Of a stretch of DNA of 64,000 bases, positions 25,486 to 34,399 are shown one piece after another (the first letter of the stretch is position 1; each line of letters opens with the position of its first letter). The notes under the pieces are model-generated. The model worked only from the letters and a program-made list of their open reading frames with translations, was not told the origin of the DNA and searched no databases. Both the position numbers and the translations under genes were made by a program. The stretch is taken from the NCBI GenBank assembly GCA_017307755.1, contig JAFKGQ010000009.1, forward strand, positions 248,001-312,000, in the 5' to 3' direction. The stretch comes from Chitinophagaceae bacterium (GTDB taxonomy: Bacteria; Bacteroidota; Bacteroidia; Chitinophagales; Chitinophagaceae).

Positions 25486-27105
25486 ATGCTTAAGAGATCA
25501 ATTGTTTCCATCGGTGCGCTGGTCCTTTTTCTAAAAGGATATTGCCAAACATCCGATGTTGTCAAGTCTTCGTTATCGGAGCAACCCTTATCCTCTTCAT
25601 CTGTAAACTTTATCGATGGATCAACGGGGCCTGTTGATGGGATTGATAGTGTGAGGAAAGACAAACGTGACATGGCTATTCGTTCGCCGCGACGAGGGCT
25701 GCTGAGCGGGCTTGCGCATCTGTTTAAGAAGGATACGAGCGATATGCCGGCAGGTGAGCATGCCAGCGAGCCTTTTGCTTTTGGGGATTTTTCCTGGCTG
25801 AACGGTACGAGCAGAAAGACGACCCCGCCGGCCTTTGACTCGAAATATTTTACCGGGGATGTTACGTTCGACCTGAACTATACCCATTCTTATAATAACC
25901 CCCTTGATAATACGGTGGTGGGCAGTACGGCGCTTGCCCGTAACAATGAGCTGCAGCTGTCATTTATGGGTGTCGGCGGGGACATACATGTGAATAATAT
26001 ACGAGGCAGGGTGATGATGCAGTTTGGAACCAGGAGTACGGTCGTGCCCCGTAATGACAACAGCTCTTATAAGGGGCAGTATGACCTGCAGACCATTTAT
26101 CGATATATCAGTGAAGCGTATGCGGGGTATCATTGGGACGTATGGCACGGTATCAACCTGGATGCGGGGATATTTATGTCGTATATCGGGCTATTCTCCT
26201 ACAATAATTTTGAGAACTGGGGATATCAGCCTTCCTATACGTCGGACAATACGCCATGGTTCTTTAATGGGTTGCGGTTACAAACCTTTCCCACTGACAA
26301 GCTGAAAGTGGAGTTTTGGTTGGTGAATGGCTGGCAAAGCTATGGTAGGTTTAATCATACGCCGGGGATGGGGGTGTCTATTTATTACAGACCCAAGGAG
26401 ACGGTGGATTATGTGTTCAACAACTATTATGGAAAGGATGATGAGGGCGCTCCCGGCCGGATGCGTTTTCACAGTGACAACAGCTATCAGTTGAGGTATG
26501 TCAACCGCAAGCATGGTTTTGTCACCAAGGCGGCCTTTTCCATTACGGGGGATTTTGGGATCGAGAGTGGGGACGGCGTCTCTCCTTTTGGCAAGACGGA
26601 TCAGAAGACGGGGGTGTACAAGCCTGCTCAAAATTTCATCAGCGGTATGATCTATAACAGGCTATGGCTGGGAGAAAAGCAAAAGTGGGCCTGGACGGTG
26701 GGAGGCGGCTATATGACCAATCCGGGTCAGTATCTGGTGCTTGCGCCTACGGGATATGCGGATACGTTGTTCCAGCAGCAGACGGGGCCTGGCTCGACCT
26801 TCAAAGCCTGGGATTGCTCTACTTCCATCGACTACATGCCTTTGCCTGGTCTGACGCTGAAGCTGGAATATGTCCATAGGGCTGTAACGGAACTGGGTGC
26901 AGTGCCGGGTGGTACGCCTCTGACGGGATATTTTGCCGGAGCGGGTGGTGTCACGGGGCCTTCTGGTTATACCAATACGGGGGGGTACAACTCTACTTCC
27001 AGCGGCGCTTCTATCGCTCCGCCGTTGATCAGCTGGGGTGGATGGGCGCCTGATCTGCGAAAGTCGGAATCGCGGATTGTGCTGGCTTTTCTTGTTAGAT
27101 TTTAA
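25486..27105 (+). CDS. Outer-membrane beta-barrel porin, OmpL-like (bbp2 family)
   Basis: The 539-residue product has a signal peptide (ending LFLKGYCQ), a polar linker of about 100 residues, and a long barrel ending in ILVFLVRF-like IVLAFLVRF. The blocks TFDLNYTHSYNNPLDNTVVG, EAYAGYHWDVWHGINLDAG and SDNTPWFFNGLRLQ recur almost identically in the porin at 29023, so the two are paralogues. The family forms putative porins in Bacteroidota. It heads a group with a small periplasmic protein and an NtrC-type regulator, near an ammonium transporter, so uptake of nitrogen compounds is a reasonable guess. Confidence 0.83.
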   Translation: MLKRSIVSIGALVLFLKGYCQTSDVVKSSLSEQPLSSSSVNFIDGSTGPVDGIDSVRKDKRDMAIRSPRRGLLSGLAHLFKKDTSDMPAGEHASEPFAFGDFSWLNGTSRKTTPPAFDSKYFTGDVTFDLNYTHSYNNPLDNTVVGSTALARNNELQLSFMGVGGDIHVNNIRGRVMMQFGTRSTVVPRNDNSSYKGQYDLQTIYRYISEAYAGYHWDVWHGINLDAGIFMSYIGLFSYNNFENWGYQPSYTSDNTPWFFNGLRLQTFPTDKLKVEFWLVNGWQSYGRFNHTPGMGVSIYYRPKETVDYVFNNYYGKDDEGAPGRMRFHSDNSYQLRYVNRKHGFVTKAAFSITGDFGIESGDGVSPFGKTDQKTGVYKPAQNFISGMIYNRLWLGEKQKWAWTVGGGYMTNPGQYLVLAPTGYADTLFQQQTGPGSTFKAWDCSTSIDYMPLPGLTLKLEYVHRAVTELGAVPGGTPLTGYFAGAGGVTGPSGYTNTGGYNSTSSGASIAPPLISWGGWAPDLRKSESRIVLAFLVRF

Positions 27106-27110
27106 AACCT

Positions 27111-27138
27111 GGTGCCTGTCGCTGGGACGGCAGGCGCC
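27111..27138 (+). repeat. Intercistronic hairpin after first porin
   Basis: GGTGCCTGTCG (27111-27121) pairs over all 11 positions, with two G-T pairs, with CGGCAGGCGCC (27128-27138) around CTGGGA. No T-run follows. It fills the 49-base spacer between the porin and the next gene and may set relative expression. Confidence 0.55.
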
Positions 27139-27154
27139 TTCAAAAATCAAGTAT

Positions 27155-27526
27155 ATGAAAATCTTAATGGTGTTGTTTTTGGGAGTTTGTTTGTATGGCG
27201 GGACTGCAATGGCGCAGGAATACCGTAAGGTAGGAAGGGAAAAATTCCGCGTCATTGATACTACCGGCTTTTATCTCTACAGTCTTAACAAGCTGGTGCA
27301 GGGAGAGAAGATCGCCCGCCCGGAGACGGTGTACTACTTTAGTGTCGACAGCGGTTCTCCTGTGCTGGAGCTGACGATGGATAATCTTGAAAAGGCTTTT
27401 GCGGGCAATGCAAAGTTCCGCTATTCGCTGGAAGAGGAGTTCCACGGGGACAGACAGTTGATGGCGTATGACAAATTGCTGAAGACTTATAAGATCAAGT
27501 ATTTGTATGGCCAGACTTTAAAATAA
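27155..27526 (+). CDS. Small secreted protein, unknown
   Basis: The start at 27155 is chosen because it gives a clear signal peptide (MKILMVLFLGVCLYGGTAMAQ in two parts); the frame is open 39 codons further up but overlaps the porin. The mature part of about 100 residues contains FYLYSLNKLVQGEKIARPE and a helical C-terminal half rich in Lys and Tyr. No family is recognised. It is 5 bases upstream of the regulator gene and follows the porin closely, so the three are probably cotranscribed. Confidence 0.65.
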   Translation: MKILMVLFLGVCLYGGTAMAQEYRKVGREKFRVIDTTGFYLYSLNKLVQGEKIARPETVYYFSVDSGSPVLELTMDNLEKAFAGNAKFRYSLEEEFHGDRQLMAYDKLLKTYKIKYLYGQTLK

Positions 27527-27531
27527 AACAT

Positions 27532-28896
27532 ATGGCGGCAGCAGGAAATATTCTTGTGGTGGATGATGAGGACAAGCTCCGGGGTTTGTTGAAAAGGATC
27601 ATTGGGCTGGAAGGGTACATTGTACATGAGGCCATTGACTGTAAGAGCGCGTTGAAGGTCCTGGGCAAGGAGGAGGTGGAAGTAGTGGTCTGTGATGTGC
27701 GGTTGCCGGATGGCAATGGCCTGGAGCTTACCGGCAGCATCAAGCGGGGATGGCCGGATGCAGAGATCATCCTGCTGACCGCGCATGCCAATATTCCGGA
27801 TGTTGTCCGGGCTATGCGATCAGGGGCATTCGATTATATCAGCAAAGGGGATGACAACGACAAGCTATTGCCCCTGATCGCTCATGCCATAGAGAAGGCG
27901 CGTTTGCAGAAGAGGGTACGGCGATTGCAGGAGCAGGTGCAGCATACGTTTAGTTTTGACCATATCATCGGGGACTCCACTGCTATTCAGCAGACGAAAG
28001 CGATGGTACGCAAGGTGACTGCCGCGGATACGACAGTCATGCTGCTGGGCGAGACGGGAACGGGGAAGGAGCTGTTTGCAAAAGCGATCCATGCCGCTAG
28101 CGGACGGGCTTCTTTTCCCTTTGTTGCCCTGAACTGCAGCGCTTTTTCGAAAGACCTGCTGGAAAGCGAGCTATTCGGGCATAAGGCCGGCGCTTTTACA
28201 GGGGCTATGAGAGATAAGAAGGGGCTTATCGAAGAGGCTGATGGCGGGACGCTGTTCCTGGATGAGATTGGGGAGATGCAACTGGACCTGCAGGCCAAGC
28301 TATTGCGTGTGCTGGAGGTCGGTCAGTTCTTCAAGGTTGGCAGCACGGTGCCTACGGCGGCGAATGTCCGGATATTATCTGCTACAAACCGGAATTTAGA
28401 GCAGCAGATCAGGGATGGGCTGTTCAGGGAGGATCTTTTTTACCGGCTGAATGTATTTACTGTGGAGATACCGCCATTGCGGGACCGCAGAAAGGATATT
28501 CCCTTGCTGGCAAAATATTTTATGAAGGTCTTTGCGGACAAGCTGAACAAGCGGGTGACCGGCATGAGCAGGGAGTTCCTGCAGGTGCTGGAGCGGATGC
28601 CATGGAAAGGGAATATCCGGGAGCTGAAGAATGTCATGGAGAGAGCGGTGATCCTTTCGGAAGGGGAGGAATTGGGTATTGAAAATCTGCCGGCCTCATG
28701 GAATACGGAATCTCCTGTTTTACAGGTGCTGTCGACATTTGATCTGGCCAGTGTGGAGAAGCTGCATATACAGCGTGTACTCAATTATACGCATGGTAAT
28801 AAGGTGGAGGCGGCCAGGCTGTTGAACATTGGACTCACGACCGTGTACCGGAAGATGGAGGAGTATGGATTGAACGGGCCTTATTTAAACCAGTAA
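27532..28896 (+). CDS. Sigma-54-dependent response regulator, NtrC type
   Basis: The 454-residue protein has a receiver domain with the phosphoacceptor Asp in VVCDVRLPDGNGLEL near residue 55 and the Lys in FDYISKGD. Its AAA+ domain carries Walker A GETGTGKELFAKAIHAASG near 168, the sigma-54 contact motif KAGAFTGAM near 222 and Walker B GGTLFLDEIGEM near 238. A Fis-type helix-turn-helix ends the protein (GNKVEAARLLNIGLTTVYRKM). It should activate sigma-54 promoters after phosphorylation. No sensor kinase is adjacent. Lying between two paralogous porins and near amt and glt genes, it may control nitrogen scavenging. Confidence 0.92.
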   Translation: MAAAGNILVVDDEDKLRGLLKRIIGLEGYIVHEAIDCKSALKVLGKEEVEVVVCDVRLPDGNGLELTGSIKRGWPDAEIILLTAHANIPDVVRAMRSGAFDYISKGDDNDKLLPLIAHAIEKARLQKRVRRLQEQVQHTFSFDHIIGDSTAIQQTKAMVRKVTAADTTVMLLGETGTGKELFAKAIHAASGRASFPFVALNCSAFSKDLLESELFGHKAGAFTGAMRDKKGLIEEADGGTLFLDEIGEMQLDLQAKLLRVLEVGQFFKVGSTVPTAANVRILSATNRNLEQQIRDGLFREDLFYRLNVFTVEIPPLRDRRKDIPLLAKYFMKVFADKLNKRVTGMSREFLQVLERMPWKGNIRELKNVMERAVILSEGEELGIENLPASWNTESPVLQVLSTFDLASVEKLHIQRVLNYTHGNKVEAARLLNIGLTTVYRKMEEYGLNGPYLNQ

Positions 28897-28897
28897 G

Positions 28898-28921
28898 TCC
28901 TCCGAAACGGAAGGGTTTTTC
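28898..28921 (+). terminator. Weak terminator after regulator gene
   Basis: TCCTCCG and CGGAAGG around AAA form a short imperfect stem followed by GTTTTTC. It is the only candidate end for the porin-regulator transcript. Confidence 0.4.
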
Positions 28922-28937
28922 AAAACAGAAGGGGGGA

Positions 28938-28970
28938 TTTGTTTGTAAATTATTCATTTTCATATTTTTG
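28938..28970 (+). promoter_or_regulatory. Candidate promoter of second bbp2 porin
   Basis: TATTTTTG at 28963-28970 fits the -7 box. TTTG occurs at 28938 and 28942, which gives spacers of 21 and 17 rather than 19 bases, so the match is only fair. Confidence 0.38.
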
Positions 28971-29022
28971 TGGATAGGAACGGGTTTTGACACCTCAAGA
29001 GCTATCACACAAAAAAGACCAA

Positions 29023-30378
29023 ATGAAAAAATCAATCATTACAGGCTGCATTTTTTTTGGAGCGGCAGTGCAGGTGTTTTCACAGGATTCAACATCGAAA
29101 ATTCCTTTTGACGGGATAGAGACTAACTGGCAGAATGGCAGCGACCGGAGAGATTCTTCCATATTTCATGGGAAGTATTTTATTCCTACCGTCATGGTCG
29201 ACATCAATTACACACATTCATTTAACCGTCCCAATGACAACACGGTGGTGGGGTCGACGGCGCTGGCGCGTAATAATGAAGTGCAGCTCTCGCAGCTGAG
29301 CTTTGGAGGCGACTTCAACTATGAGAATGCGAGGGCGCGTTTTCTTATGCAGTTGGGAACGCGTACGCAGGTGGTGCCGAGGAATGACCTGAGTCCCTAT
29401 CGGGGGCAGTATAAGCTGGCGGATGTGTACAGGTATTTGAGTGAGGCGTATGTAGGATACCATTTTAATAAATGGTATGGGATCAATGTCGATGCGGGTT
29501 TGTTTATGTCCTATGTTGGTCTTAATTCCTATTACCAGGTGGAGAACTGGGAGTACCAGGCCTCTTTTACATCGGATAATACGCCCTGGTTCTTCAACGG
29601 CGTGAGGGTACAGATATTTCCTTCCAAGTATCTAAAGATCGAGCCCTGGATCATCAATGGGTGGCAGAGCTATGGCAAGTTCAACAGTATGCCGGGGCTG
29701 GGCGCCAATATCACCTGGAACCCGACGAGCAGCTTTAAAATACTCACCAATGATTATTATGGAACGGATGCGGGCGGGTTGCCTGCGAGGAAACGTTTTC
29801 ACTCGGATAACAGCATGTTGCTGAGATATTACAATAAGCCGAACAGCCGTGGTATCAGCAGGATGGCTTTATCATTGACAGGTGATCTTGGATTTGAGAC
29901 GGGGGGCGGGGTGAATGGGTTCAAGAGCGATCCTGTGAAGGGGCCTGCGCAATATTTTTTAAGTGCGATGATCTACAATCGTACGTGGTTTGCGAGAAAC
30001 AAGTTTGCGTGGACGGTCGGCGGCGGGGTGATGACGAACCCGGGCCGTTATCTGGTGTTGTATCCTACGGGACAGGCCAGTCCATTACCTGACCCTAACA
30101 ATCCCACGCAAACGGAGGGTAAGTATCCATTCAGTGCGAACCCCGGGGATCAGTTTAAAGGATGGGACTGCAGCACCAATCTGGACTGGATGCCCAATCA
30201 AAGTTTTTTATTCAGAGTGGAGTATGTGCACAGGCATGCCAATGTACCTTATTTTGCCGGCGAGGGCGGGGTGACTTCTCCCAACGGATATTCTACGACG
30301 CCATTGCCGCCGGACTGGAGGCCTGACCTGGTGAAGTCGGAGGACAGGATCATATTTGCCCTGTTGTTCAGGCTTTAA
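29023..30378 (+). CDS. Outer-membrane beta-barrel porin, OmpL-like (bbp2 family), paralogue
   Basis: The start at 29023 gives the signal peptide MKKSIITGCIFFGAAVQVFSQ in a row of 21 when split; the frame is open 12 codons above. The 451-residue product lacks the long N-terminal linker of its paralogue at 25486 but shares DNTVVGSTALARNNEVQLS, TQVVPRNDLSPYRGQY, TSDNTPWFFNGVRVQ and the terminal barrel strand IIFALLFRL. It is preceded by its own candidate promoter and followed by a strong terminator. Its substrate is unknown; placement beside an NtrC-type regulator and amt suggests nitrogen compounds. Confidence 0.83.
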   Translation: MKKSIITGCIFFGAAVQVFSQDSTSKIPFDGIETNWQNGSDRRDSSIFHGKYFIPTVMVDINYTHSFNRPNDNTVVGSTALARNNEVQLSQLSFGGDFNYENARARFLMQLGTRTQVVPRNDLSPYRGQYKLADVYRYLSEAYVGYHFNKWYGINVDAGLFMSYVGLNSYYQVENWEYQASFTSDNTPWFFNGVRVQIFPSKYLKIEPWIINGWQSYGKFNSMPGLGANITWNPTSSFKILTNDYYGTDAGGLPARKRFHSDNSMLLRYYNKPNSRGISRMALSLTGDLGFETGGGVNGFKSDPVKGPAQYFLSAMIYNRTWFARNKFAWTVGGGVMTNPGRYLVLYPTGQASPLPDPNNPTQTEGKYPFSANPGDQFKGWDCSTNLDWMPNQSFLFRVEYVHRHANVPYFAGEGGVTSPNGYSTTPLPPDWRPDLVKSEDRIIFALLFRL

Positions 30379-30399
30379 TAAAGTAAGTGTTGTAAAGTG

Positions 30400-30435
30400 A
30401 AAGAGGCCCGCTAACCGCGGGCCTCTTTATTTTTT
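30400..30435 (+). terminator. Terminator after second porin
   Basis: AAAGAGGCCCGC (30400-30411) pairs with GCGGGCCTCTTT (30417-30428) and ATTTTTTAG follows. It also works as the end of the convergent small gene, whose stop codon (30434-30436) touches the T-run. Confidence 0.88.
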
Positions 30436-30508
30436 AGTGAGCTGGTTTTTTTGCCAGAGGCGCCAGCAACACGATCAGTAAAGCTGCAAATGAAAGAATC
30501 GTGATCAT
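30434..30508 (-). CDS. 24-residue membrane microprotein
   Basis: ATG (30506-30508) to TAA (30434-30436) encodes MITILSFAALLIVLLAPLAK followed by KPAH. That is one hydrophobic segment of about 18 residues and a basic tail, as in single-span microproteins. It lies 36 bases after the 108-residue gene on the same strand and directly ahead of the shared terminator. Evidence is composition and placement; function is unknown. Confidence 0.5.
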   Translation of the reverse strand: MITILSFAALLIVLLAPLAKKPAH

Positions 30509-30544
30509 AGTATGTGTATTTATAAATATGGGTTCAAATTTGGG

Positions 30545-30871
30545 TTAGTTGAGCTCGGCATACCGGGCCAGGTCGGCTTTGTCTGTCTCATGGAATATCT
30601 GTTCATAGCGGTCGTTGAATTCTTTTTCCAGGGAGACGATGACGCTGTTGAGGTGGTCGATATCGTTTATGAGATGCCGGGTTGTAAAGAATTTGCTGGT
30701 TGCCGTAAGCGGGCTGCTTTTTCCGGTGAGCCTGTTGAACAAACTTTTTTCGAGCCTGATGATATCTTCTCCTGCGGTGAAGGGGCTATCAGAGATAAAT
30801 ACTTTTTTGATTTCTCCGGGCTGAACGTCGTTTTTCCAGGCTAGCAATCTATGTTTAAGGTCCTGGTGCAT
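30545..30871 (-). CDS. Hypothetical helical protein, 108 residues
   Basis: No family is recognised. The product is soluble and mostly helical, with HRLLAWKNDVQPGEIKK at the start, RLEKSLFNRLTGKSSPL in the middle and a charged C-terminal half (VSLEKEFNDRYEQIFHET). It lacks a signal peptide. It is followed on the same strand by a 24-residue membrane microprotein and then a terminator, so the two may form a small unit. It lies between the second porin and the ammonium transporter. Confidence 0.6.
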   Translation of the reverse strand: MHQDLKHRLLAWKNDVQPGEIKKVFISDSPFTAGEDIIRLEKSLFNRLTGKSSPLTATSKFFTTRHLINDIDHLNSVIVSLEKEFNDRYEQIFHETDKADLARYAELN

Positions 30872-31193
30872 ATTTAATGGATTTTCGTTCGAAATGTTAT
30901 TGGATCTTGTCCAATTATGACGTAAAGTTAGGAGGAATATTGTTTAAAAGCGATGGTGCGGGGAGAGGTGCGGTCGGCTGAAGCCCTTTGCTGGCAAGGG
31001 TTTCATACGAGAGGGTGAAACGAAAACGTAAGTTTTACGAACAGTTGTTAGTAAAAAACGGGGAGATGAATTTTAAAAGATCGTTTTTTTGGGGAGTGCG
31101 TTAAGAACAGAGAGAGGAATATGGGAAGCGTGGTATATTCTTTTTTTAGGTAATATGAAGAAAAAAAAGTTTAATAAATTTTTGTTAAGGCAT
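30872..31193. other. Intergenic region without clear gene
   Basis: The 322 bases contain no convincing ORF. A short stem (CCCTT/AAGGG near 30990-31010) and CGTAAGTTTTACG near 31027 are visible. TAACTTTA on the minus strand near 30925 could be a -7 box for the 108-residue gene, but its -33 box is poor. Confidence 0.4.
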
Positions 31194-31222
31194 AAAAAAC
31201 CCGGGCAAGGCCCGGGTTTTTT
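31194..31222 (-). terminator. Bidirectional terminator after amt
   Basis: AAAAAACCCGGGC and GCCCGGGTTTTTT form a perfect stem with a minimal loop and T-runs in both directions. It ends 5 bases from the amt stop codon. Confidence 0.85.
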
Positions 31223-31226
31223 AAAG

Positions 31227-32813
31227 TTATTGTGCGGGATAGGCTTCGACGCCGTGCTCGAATACGTCGAGGCCGCCGGGACCTGTTTCGCCTTCGGGTT
31301 CGACGCGTAGCTTCCAGGGGTAGGGCAGCAGTTTGATCACCCACATGAGGATGAGAGCTACGACAAAGGTTGATATTGTTATGATGGCGTTTCCGATGAA
31401 CTGGGCTTCCAGTACGCTGGCGCCGCCGCCGTAGAACAGGCCTGTTACGGGTGCGGAGTTATCGGCTCCGGTGGCTCCGGTGGCGCCGTATTGTCCGCAG
31501 GCAAAGAGTCCCAGGGAGAGGGTGCCCCAGATGCCGCAGCCTCCGTGTACGGCCACTGCCCCGATGGGATCATCGATGCGGAGGTATTCCAGCAGATTGA
31601 GCACAAGATAGACCACGATGCCGGCGATGAGGCCCAGCATGACGGCGCCGAAGGGGGATACCCAGTAGCAGGGGCAGGTGATGGCCACCAGGCCGCCCAG
31701 GAAACCATTTGTCGTATAGCCGAGGTCGAATTTACCTTTTGTTTCACCGAACCAGAGGGCCATGTACATGGCGGAGATACCGGCTGCGCAGGCTGCCAGG
31801 GTGGTGTTGGTCGCTACGCGTCCGATGCCTTGCATATCGACGGCGGAGAGCGTGCTACCGGGGTTAAAGCCATACCATCCGAACCAGAGGATAAAACCGC
31901 CTACGGCTGCGATGGTGAGGTTGTGGGGTGCGGGCATGCCGCCGCCGTCACGTTTGAAGACGCGACCGATGCGTGGTCCGAGCACGATTGCGCCGGCGAG
32001 TGATACCATGCCGCCGATGGTATGTACAACGGTGGATCCAGCGAAGTCGCGGAAGCCTTGTCCGAGGCCGGGCATGAAGTGGTCTTTTGTGCCCATTGCG
32101 TATAGCCAGCCGTCGGGGCCCCATGCCCAGTGACCGATGATGGGATAGATAAAGCCTGTTACGCCGATGCTATAGAGGATATCACCGCGGAAACTGGTGC
32201 GGCCGATCATAGCGCCGGAAGTAACCGTGGAGGTGGTGTCGGCAAAAGCGAACTGGAAGATCCAGTGCGCCAGTACAGGAACGCCTGTTCCTGCATAAGT
32301 CTCCGGAATATTTTGCAGGAAGAACCAGGGTTTTGCGTCTCCGCCGGCGAGGGCTCCGCCTCCCCATCCGATGAAACCATTTCCTTGTCCGAACATGAAG
32401 GCATAGCCGATCGCCCAGAAGAGGATACCGCATATACAGGTGTCGAAGATACATTCCATGAGTACGTTGACGGTTTCCCTTTTACGGGCGAAGCCTGCTT
32501 CCAGGAATACAAAGCCGGGCTGCATCCCGAATACGAGGAAGGCTGCGACCAGGGTCCAGATGGTATTGGCAGTATTAACCAAGGTTGTTTCGTGAGCCGT
32601 CCATGTGGGGGTCTGTGCTTGTGCAGGAGTGCCCATAATAATGGCGGGCATGAATCCTATGGCCACGAGGACCAGGAACAGACCTATCATTTTACCAGCG
32701 AACATGCCCCCGGCGATGCGCCATTTGTCTTTTTTTGTCAGCTTTACCATGACAGGAAGGGTCCCAGTTCCTTCCTGCATGAGTCTACCTTTAATAAAAT
32801 TGGTTACTCCCAT
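31227..32813 (-). CDS. amt: Ammonium transporter
   Basis: The protein of up to 528 residues is an Amt/MEP channel. An internal start at residue 22 (MVKLTKKDKW) is equally possible and leads into a signal-like segment ending TPAQAQ. Conserved blocks are FGMQPGFVFLEAGFARKR, FAFADTTSTVTSGAMIGR, DFAGSTVVHTIGG with the first pore His, and VAVHGGCGIWGTLSLG with the second. About eleven membrane spans follow. It brings ammonium in for the GltBD enzymes encoded just upstream. No PII (glnK) gene, the usual partner, is adjacent; instead a bbp2 porin gene lies 107 bases upstream on the same strand. Confidence 0.94.
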   Translation of the reverse strand: MGVTNFIKGRLMQEGTGTLPVMVKLTKKDKWRIAGGMFAGKMIGLFLVLVAIGFMPAIIMGTPAQAQTPTWTAHETTLVNTANTIWTLVAAFLVFGMQPGFVFLEAGFARKRETVNVLMECIFDTCICGILFWAIGYAFMFGQGNGFIGWGGGALAGGDAKPWFFLQNIPETYAGTGVPVLAHWIFQFAFADTTSTVTSGAMIGRTSFRGDILYSIGVTGFIYPIIGHWAWGPDGWLYAMGTKDHFMPGLGQGFRDFAGSTVVHTIGGMVSLAGAIVLGPRIGRVFKRDGGGMPAPHNLTIAAVGGFILWFGWYGFNPGSTLSAVDMQGIGRVATNTTLAACAAGISAMYMALWFGETKGKFDLGYTTNGFLGGLVAITCPCYWVSPFGAVMLGLIAGIVVYLVLNLLEYLRIDDPIGAVAVHGGCGIWGTLSLGLFACGQYGATGATGADNSAPVTGLFYGGGASVLEAQFIGNAIITISTFVVALILMWVIKLLPYPWKLRVEPEGETGPGGLDVFEHGVEAYPAQ

Positions 32814-32920
32814 TTTGCGTTGGTTTTTTTATTTGTGAAAGAATTTTCAGGTGGTCGTCATATATAATAAGGTTGTGTCAGTTAGGTAATTTTAGTTTTT
32901 ATAGTGTCTGATCGTAACCG

Positions 32921-33988
32921 TTAGAATGAGTAGATTGCTGCGATGAGGAAGCTGCCGGTGCTTTTTGTCCCTGTTATGCCGTCACTTTTGAAGAATATTT
33001 CCTGTTTGGCGTTGTCCATCCGGAATTCGGGGATAAAGGTGAAGCCGTCCACTTTGAATTGAGCGGAGAGGGTAGTGGCGAAGATGTTGTCGGCGCCTAC
33101 TTTTATATGGTCTTTATCGCTGAAATATTCGCCGCGGAGGGTCAGGCCGAACCATGGTTTTGGATCCAGGTTCAGGTAGAGGGCTGAACCCCACCAGGTG
33201 GATTTGTGGTTATAGTCGTCGGCGGCGTAGCTGGACTGATTGACGGTGCCGTTGAGGCCCAGGCTAAACATGCTGCTGACCTTTGCGGTGGCGACGAGGT
33301 CATATTGGTTGATCTTTGCGTCCACCGGGTTCTTACCTCCCACGTAATTCAGGTATAATTTGAAATTATCGTTGGGTGCGAAGCTGTATTGAGCGATGAT
33401 ATTCTTATGGTTGTGGAGGGTGTCGGGAACGCTTCTGAAGTCGGTGGGGTTGGAGACGCCGATCATAAAGCCGTGTTTCCCGAAGGTGAGGTCTGCCTTC
33501 AGGCCGGTGTGGGAGAAGGGCCCGTTGGTAAACATATAGGACATGCTGTAGTTGCGGTTGGCATAGGCGTCCAATACTTCATAGCCTACATGGGTGCCCC
33601 AGGTACCGCCTGTGAGTTTTATGTATTGATTGATGGTGTAGCTGATGTACAATTGTTTGATGGCTTGTGTGATGCCATCGTCATTGTAGGCGAATTCCTT
33701 TGCGCGGGGTCCGAAGCCCAGGTCAGCTACCATATCCACTTTGGCTGTCTTATGTTCCAACTTGACGCTGGCCATACCCAGTTTAGCCTGGTTATGGGAC
33801 ATAGTGAAGCTGGTGGGGCTGTTCACCTGTTTGTTGAAATTATACCGGTAGTAAACATCGGCTGACCCGGTGATGGATAGTGCCGGGGGGGCAGGTGCGG
33901 CTGGTTTGGCCGTATCGGCGGGCGCCTGGGCCCGGGCAGCGCTGGATAAACAGGTAACAATAAGGCAAAACGAGATTGTCCTAAGCAT
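32921..33988 (-). CDS. Outer-membrane porin, OmpL-like (bbp2 family), third copy
   Basis: The 355-residue product has a signal peptide (ending SSAARAQ), a short Pro/Ala linker and a barrel ending in SFLIAAIYSF. Blocks such as ITGSADVYYRYNFN, KQLYISYTINQYIKLTGGTWG and VGYEVLDAYANRNYSMSY are typical of the putative porin family found next to amt genes in Bacteroidota. It is shorter than and clearly diverged from the copies at 25486 and 29023. It precedes amt on the same strand and is probably cotranscribed, which suggests a role in passage of ammonium or small amines. Confidence 0.8.
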   Translation of the reverse strand: MLRTISFCLIVTCLSSAARAQAPADTAKPAAPAPPALSITGSADVYYRYNFNKQVNSPTSFTMSHNQAKLGMASVKLEHKTAKVDMVADLGFGPRAKEFAYNDDGITQAIKQLYISYTINQYIKLTGGTWGTHVGYEVLDAYANRNYSMSYMFTNGPFSHTGLKADLTFGKHGFMIGVSNPTDFRSVPDTLHNHKNIIAQYSFAPNDNFKLYLNYVGGKNPVDAKINQYDLVATAKVSSMFSLGLNGTVNQSSYAADDYNHKSTWWGSALYLNLDPKPWFGLTLRGEYFSDKDHIKVGADNIFATTLSAQFKVDGFTFIPEFRMDNAKQEIFFKSDGITGTKSTGSFLIAAIYSF

Positions 33989-34311
33989 TTGGTGAAATGT
34001 TTTGGTGATGAATAAAAAAAATGGGTAGGTGGAGAAAGAAGGATTATCGGATTATCACATTAAAAAAATTTATAAGTGATGTTTGTAATGCTAATATAAT
34101 AACTCAGAGGCTATATGCTATATAAACTATTGTATATAATAATAATTAATATGAAAAATCTAACGGTGTTAAATGGACTTAAAAAATTAATAATTAGTTA
34201 ATTACAGCCCTTTTTATATTTTCTTTATGAAATTAAATATCGAAGTTCTTTAAAAAAATGGGGGGAATTCTGCTGTTTGTTTAAGGAAGTTTTGAGGAAC
34301 TTTTGCAAAAA
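33989..34311. other. AT-rich region upstream of porin and amt
   Basis: This stretch is very AT-rich (for example TATATAATAATAATTAAT near 34133) and has no supported ORF; the longest ATG frame is 16 codons. It must contain the porin promoter, but I found no TTTG-19-TAnnTTTG match and no sigma-54 site. Confidence 0.45.
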
Positions 34312-34313
34312 TG

Positions 34314-34352
34314 AAAAAACCCATCCTCTTGTTTGATAAAGAGAGGATGGGT
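34314..34352 (-). terminator. Terminator after gltD
   Basis: ACCCATCCTCT (34352-34342) pairs perfectly with AGAGGATGGGT (34329-34319), followed by TTTTTT on the minus strand. It ends the gltB-gltD transcript. Confidence 0.86.
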
Positions 34353-34399
34353 CTGGAGAGAGGTATATATAAATTATATATAGGGCTGTGTAGCGCCGT

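Noticed and set aside
28988..29012. TTGACACCTCAAGAGCT as a sigma-54 promoter before the second porin
   Set aside because: The GC of the -12 element is spaced correctly but the -24 GG is missing, and the start would fall only a few bases from the ATG.
34152..34202. 16-codon frame MKNLTVLNGLKKLIIS in the AT-rich region
   Set aside because: It is short, in very AT-rich DNA, and lacks promoter or terminator support.
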